Assembly: GCA_046756565.1 (NCBI GenBank)
Contig: JBHHWO010000089.1
Span: 1 to 18,440 of the forward strand
Direction of reading: 5' to 3'
DNA length: 18,440 bases
DNA from: CALZIK01 sp046756565
Lineage (GTDB): Bacteria; Acidobacteriota; Thermoanaerobaculia; Multivoradales; JAHEKO01
In this document: positions 15,116 through 18,440 of the stretch, piece after piece
Layout of the letters: every line of letters starts with the position of its first letter
How positions within the stretch are numbered: the stretch's first letter is position 1
Program-made: the position numbers and the translations under genes
Notes under the pieces: generated by a model
What the model saw: the letters and a program-made list of their open reading frames with translations, nothing else
What the model was told of the DNA's origin: nothing
The model's database searches: none

Positions 15116-16567
15116 TCAGGACACGGCGGCGAGAGCGCGGGTGAACCACTCGATCATCCCGGTGGGCCAGAGACCCAGCAGCAGGGTACCGGCGGCACCC
15201 AGTGTGACCGCGGTGGCCGCGCCCCAGTCGAGTCTTCGGGTGGCCGCCTCCGGCTGACGCACCTCGGGCATCATGTAGAGGGTGTAGACGACGCGCAGGT
15301 AGTAGTAGACGCCGAGCAGGCTGGTCACGACGATCGCGACCGCCAACGGCGCGTTTCCGCTTTGGATCGCGTGCAGAAACACCAGGTACTTACCCACGAA
15401 TCCGAGTGTCGGCGGAATGCCGCCGAGTGAGAGGAGGCAAACCGTCAGGCCGGCTCCGACCAGCGGAAAACGGTAGCCCCATCCGGCGAGGTCTGAGATG
15501 AGATGCTGATCGCCGGGCTCCGAATAGAGCCGGCTCACGGCCACGAAGGCACCCGCGTTCATCAGGGCATAGGCCACCAGGTATACGAAGATCGCTTCCC
15601 GCGTGCCGTCGCCGAGTCCAACCAGAGGAACCAGCAGATATCCCATGTGCGCCACGCCGGAGTAGGCGAGCATGCGTTTGAGATCGCGCTGCGCGAGCGC
15701 CAGCACGTTGCCGACGAGCATCGAGAGCACGGCGAGCACGGCCAGCACCCGGTCCCAATCGTGGATCTGCGTGACCACCGTGAGCTCGGTGATGCGTACC
15801 AGCACCACCAGGCTGGCCGCCTTCGGCGCCACCGACAGGAAGGCGACGAAGGGCGACGCGGCGCCCTGATAGACGTCGGGAGCCCACGCGTGGAACGGAG
15901 CAACACTCATCTTGAACGCGAAGCCGCAGATCAGCAGCAGAAGGCCGATGACCAGCATCGGCGAGGCCAGATCGAGGCCGGAGTTTGCGATTGTCTCCAG
16001 GTTCGTGGTTCCGGTCTCGCCGTAGACCAGGGCGATGCCGAGTAGGACGAAACAGCTGATGAAGGCTCCGTTCAGGAAGTACTTGATGCCGGACTCGGTG
16101 GCGACCGCCAGCCGGCGATGGTAGGCGGCCAGCGCGTACAGGCAGATGGAGAGCAGCTCGAGGTTCAGGAAGAGAGTGATCAGCTCGGCGCTGCGAGCCA
16201 TCAGCATCGCTCCGGTAGCCGCCCACATCAAGAGAGCCGTGTATTCACCGGGTGGCAGCTTCTCGCGTCGCAGATAGCTGTGAGAACCCAGGAGCGCCAG
16301 TCCAAGGGATACCAGAACCACCCAGCGGATCGCGACCGAGAACGCGGTGGTCTCCAGCAGGCCACCGAAACTGGACCCGGCGGGAGTCGAGAGGCCGTAG
16401 AAGGCGGCGGCAGCGATCGCGGCCAGCCCGAGGATCGTCGTGGTGAGGCGCCGGCGCCCGAAGAAGGCGTCCAGAAGCAGGATCAGAACGCCGGCACCGG
16501 TGAGAATCAGCTCCGGGTAGATTCCGATCAAATCGGCAGCCGGAATGGAGTATTCGGTGGGCGACAT
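15116..16567 (-). CDS. nuoN: NADH-quinone oxidoreductase subunit N
   Basis: NuoN is one of three antiporter-like membrane subunits of respiratory complex I, which couples NADH oxidation and quinone reduction to proton pumping. The 483-residue product is hydrophobic along its length. The key charged residues of the family are present: Glu137 in LNLELLSICLYAL, Lys162 in IKYFLNGA, and Lys219 in FAFKMSVAPFHAWAPDVYQG, the NuoN-type version of the Proton_antipo_M signature. The ATG at 16567 is 3 bases after the nuoM stop. A GGAGG (minus strand, 16582-16586) lies upstream, with a rather long 14-base spacer. rex follows after 6 bases. Confidence 0.97.
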   Translation of the reverse strand: MSPTEYSIPAADLIGIYPELILTGAGVLILLLDAFFGRRRLTTTILGLAAIAAAAFYGLSTPAGSSFGGLLETTAFSVAIRWVVLVSLGLALLGSHSYLRREKLPPGEYTALLMWAATGAMLMARSAELITLFLNLELLSICLYALAAYHRRLAVATESGIKYFLNGAFISCFVLLGIALVYGETGTTNLETIANSGLDLASPMLVIGLLLLICGFAFKMSVAPFHAWAPDVYQGAASPFVAFLSVAPKAASLVVLVRITELTVVTQIHDWDRVLAVLAVLSMLVGNVLALAQRDLKRMLAYSGVAHMGYLLVPLVGLGDGTREAIFVYLVAYALMNAGAFVAVSRLYSEPGDQHLISDLAGWGYRFPLVGAGLTVCLLSLGGIPPTLGFVGKYLVFLHAIQSGNAPLAVAIVVTSLLGVYYYLRVVYTLYMMPEVRQPEAATRRLDWGAATAVTLGAAGTLLLGLWPTGMIEWFTRALAAVS

Positions 16568-16570
16568 CGT

Positions 16571-18187
16571 CTATCTGTTGGCCTCCGGACCGGTTTCGGC
16601 GATCGAGGCCTCATCGGCGGCGGCCCGTATCTTCGCGGAGACGGGCGGCTCTTTTCCGACCCGGCTCACGAAGGCGCTGTGAGCCGCCTCGAGCGCGGGC
16701 TGCACCGGTTTCAGGAAGATCTGGGGCGCGACGCCGAGGGCCAGCATGAGCAGTGCGATCGGCGCCAGGGTCACGATCTCTCGCAGCGAGAGATCGGACA
16801 GCTCGCGATTCTCATCACTCGTTATCGGCCCCCAGAGCGTCTCGTGGAGGAGCTTGAAGAGATACACGGCGGCCAGGATCACGCCGAAAGCCCCGAGGGC
16901 GGCCGCCAGAACGAGCCCCGCGCGAAAGCTGCCGGCGAGGATCAGAAACTCGCCCACGAAACCGTTCAATCCCGGTAGCCCCACCGAAGCCAGGCAACTG
17001 AAGACCAGGAAGAACGCGAACCACGGCATCACTTTGGCCAGGCCTCCGAAGTCGTCGAAGAGCTTGGTGTGCCGACGCTCGTAGAGCATTCCAACGAGCA
17101 AGAAAAGGGCGCCCGTGGCGAGGCCGTGATTGACCATCTGCATGAGCGCTCCCTGCCAGGCGACCAGGTCGAAAGCCACCAGGCCCAGGACCACGAACCC
17201 AAGATGAGCCACGGACGAGTAGGCAACCAGGCTCTTCATGTCTACCTGGCGCCATGCGACCAACGCTCCGTAGAGGATTCCGACGACCGCCAGGATCACG
17301 AACACCGGTTGGGTCTCGACGGCCGCATGGGGAAACAGGGGAAGAGCGAAGCGCAGCAGGCCGTAGGTACCCAGCTTCAGCAGAACGCCGGCCAGGATCA
17401 CCGAGCCGCCGGTTGGCGCCTGGACGTGGGCGTCCGGCAGCCAGGTGTGGAAAGGAAACAGCGGCACCTTGATGGCGAAGGCCAACGCGAAGACCCCGAA
17501 CAGCCAGAGCTGTTGATCGAGGGGGAGGTCGACTCGCAGGAGATCGGCGTACGCGAACGACCATCGCCCCGCGAGCTCCGCGTGACGCGCCGCGAGCCAG
17601 ACGATGCCCAGCAGCATGAACAGGCTGCCGGCCATGGTGAACATGAAGAACTTGACCGCTGCATATATGCGTCGCTCGGCGCCCCAGATGCCGATGATGA
17701 GATACATCGGCACCAGCATGACTTCCCAGAAGACGTAGAAGAGGAATAGGTCGTGGGCGAGAAGTGCTCCCTGGATTCCGGTGGTCAAGAGCATCATGGC
17801 GCCGGCGTAGCCCTTCCAGTGCCGCTCGACTCCGCGCCAAGAGGCGAGCACGACCACCGGCAGGAGAAAGGCGGTGAGAACGACCAGAGGCATCGAGAGT
17901 CCATCCATTCTCAGGTCGTACCCGATTCCGAATCTGGGAATCCACTCCAGCGGACCGCCACCGGCCGCTTGGTCGCGCACCACGCCGAAGACGCCCTTGC
18001 TGCTGCCGGCAACCGCGAGCTGCAGAGCAAGCGCGAGCTCGATCAGCCCGGCGACGAGGGCGGTCACGCGGATCCACTGCCTGCGGCCGCTCGGAAGGCA
18101 CGCGATCAAGATCGCGACAATCACCGGAAACAGCACCAGACGGGTCAGCGATGGACCTACCAGGAGCTCGATGAAGCTACCACTCAT
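16571..18187 (-). CDS. nuoM: NADH-quinone oxidoreductase subunit M
   Basis: NuoM is a proton-channel subunit of complex I. From the chosen start the product has 538 residues. It has Glu155 in FWEVMLVPMYLIIGIWG, Lys240 in AIKVPLFPFHTWLPDAH followed by VQAPTGGSVILAGVLLKLG (second key Lys at 271), DMKSLVAYSSVAHLGFV, and VNHGLATGALFLLVGMLYER, all typical of NuoM. The C-terminal tail after the last membrane segment is charged and a little extended. The start is set at the ATG at 18187, which overlaps the nuoL stop as ATGA and begins MSGSFIELLVG. A GTG 15 bases upstream (18202) is in frame but lies inside nuoL and is less likely. Confidence 0.97.
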   Translation of the reverse strand: MSGSFIELLVGPSLTRLVLFPVIVAILIACLPSGRRQWIRVTALVAGLIELALALQLAVAGSSKGVFGVVRDQAAGGGPLEWIPRFGIGYDLRMDGLSMPLVVLTAFLLPVVVLASWRGVERHWKGYAGAMMLLTTGIQGALLAHDLFLFYVFWEVMLVPMYLIIGIWGAERRIYAAVKFFMFTMAGSLFMLLGIVWLAARHAELAGRWSFAYADLLRVDLPLDQQLWLFGVFALAFAIKVPLFPFHTWLPDAHVQAPTGGSVILAGVLLKLGTYGLLRFALPLFPHAAVETQPVFVILAVVGILYGALVAWRQVDMKSLVAYSSVAHLGFVVLGLVAFDLVAWQGALMQMVNHGLATGALFLLVGMLYERRHTKLFDDFGGLAKVMPWFAFFLVFSCLASVGLPGLNGFVGEFLILAGSFRAGLVLAAALGAFGVILAAVYLFKLLHETLWGPITSDENRELSDLSLREIVTLAPIALLMLALGVAPQIFLKPVQPALEAAHSAFVSRVGKEPPVSAKIRAAADEASIAETGPEANR

Positions 18188-18440
18188 GAAGACAGCACCC
18201 ACCAGGCCAAGACGAGCATTCCGAAGACGGCGTAGAAGAGATAGCTGCGCAGGTTGCCGGTCGTGGTGAGGCGGCCGAGCTCGCCGGCAACTCGGGACAG
18301 CAGCCCGGGCGTGTGGACCGCGCCTTCGACGAAGATCCCGTCCACCACTTTCCAGCAGAAACGCGCCAAGCCACCGATCGGGCGCACCACGGAGGCGTCG
18401 TAGGCCTCGTCGACCCAGTACTTGTTTTCGAGGAGCTTGT
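18184..18440 (-). CDS. nuoL: NADH-quinone oxidoreductase subunit L, C-terminal end (5' partial)
   Basis: Only the last 84 residues are inside the window; the frame is open to the right edge. They begin KLLENKYWVDEAYDASVVRP, the hallmark of the NuoL region after the antiporter core, at the end of the long lateral helix. VDGIFVEGAVH follows, then the closing hydrophobic segment SYLFYAVFGMLVLAWWVL. The stop overlaps the nuoM start as ATGA. This gives the standard order nuoL-nuoM-nuoN, so further nuo genes are expected just beyond the edge. Confidence 0.93.
   Translation of the reverse strand, partial: KLLENKYWVDEAYDASVVRPIGGLARFCWKVVDGIFVEGAVHTPGLLSRVAGELGRLTTTGNLRSYLFYAVFGMLVLAWWVLSS

Noticed and set aside
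15107..15118. Rex operator in the nuoN-rex junction
   Set aside because: Only six bases separate the genes, and none of the AT-rich palindrome expected for Rex is present here or elsewhere that I could see.
1..18440. Mobile elements, CRISPR, tRNA/rRNA genes, phage or defence modules
   Set aside because: I saw no transposase, integrase, direct-repeat array, cloverleaf-like sequence or defence-gene motif. The genes are ordinary chromosomal housekeeping genes with uniform composition.

Overview
The window is high-GC, very gene-dense bacterial chromosome with no mobile element, CRISPR array, tRNA or rRNA gene, and no gene-free stretch longer than about 50 bases. The gene content (stand-alone receiver protein with an acidic linker, BirA, ComEC, MiaA, PgsA, DnaE, Cca, RsmD, Rex next to a nuo operon) is housekeeping. 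Protein style and gene order resemble Acidobacteriota (possibly Thermoanaerobaculia) or a related deltaproteobacterial-type lineage. That placement is an inference from recall, not from a search. A TPR/SLH-type lipoprotein points to an envelope with an outer membrane or anchored lipoproteins.

Layout, plus strand, 1-14481: the 3' part of a response regulator, biotin protein ligase (birA), an unrecognised helical protein, the DNA-uptake channel comEC, tRNA dimethylallyltransferase (miaA), a TPR/SLH-like lipoprotein, phosphatidylglycerophosphate synthase (pgsA), an AI-2E family permease, the replicative polymerase subunit dnaE, a CCA-adding-type nucleotidyltransferase (cca), an unrecognised exported protein, and the 16S rRNA methyltransferase rsmD. 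Seven of the eleven junctions are 4-base ATGA or GTGA overlaps; the others are gaps of 4, 50, 5 and 43 bases. The whole block may therefore be one or a few long, translationally coupled transcripts. Several true starts differ from the longest open frame, and those choices rest on the overlaps and on family N-termini.

Minus strand, 18440-14471: the C-terminal end of nuoL, then nuoM, nuoN and rex, in transcription order. These are proton-pumping membrane subunits of respiratory complex I, followed 6 bases later by the NADH/NAD+-sensing repressor Rex. The redox sensor thus appears to be co-transcribed with the enzyme that oxidises NADH. This operon meets the plus-strand block head-on: the last 11 bases of rsmD and rex overlap, leaving no room for an intergenic terminator.

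I did not find an undescribed multi-gene system. The items most worth a second look are the two uncharacterised proteins (1469-2197 and 13256-13936), the TPR/SLH lipoprotein, the receiver protein with its conserved-looking C-terminal helix, the complete set of putative PHP metal ligands in DnaE, and the nuo-rex coupling.
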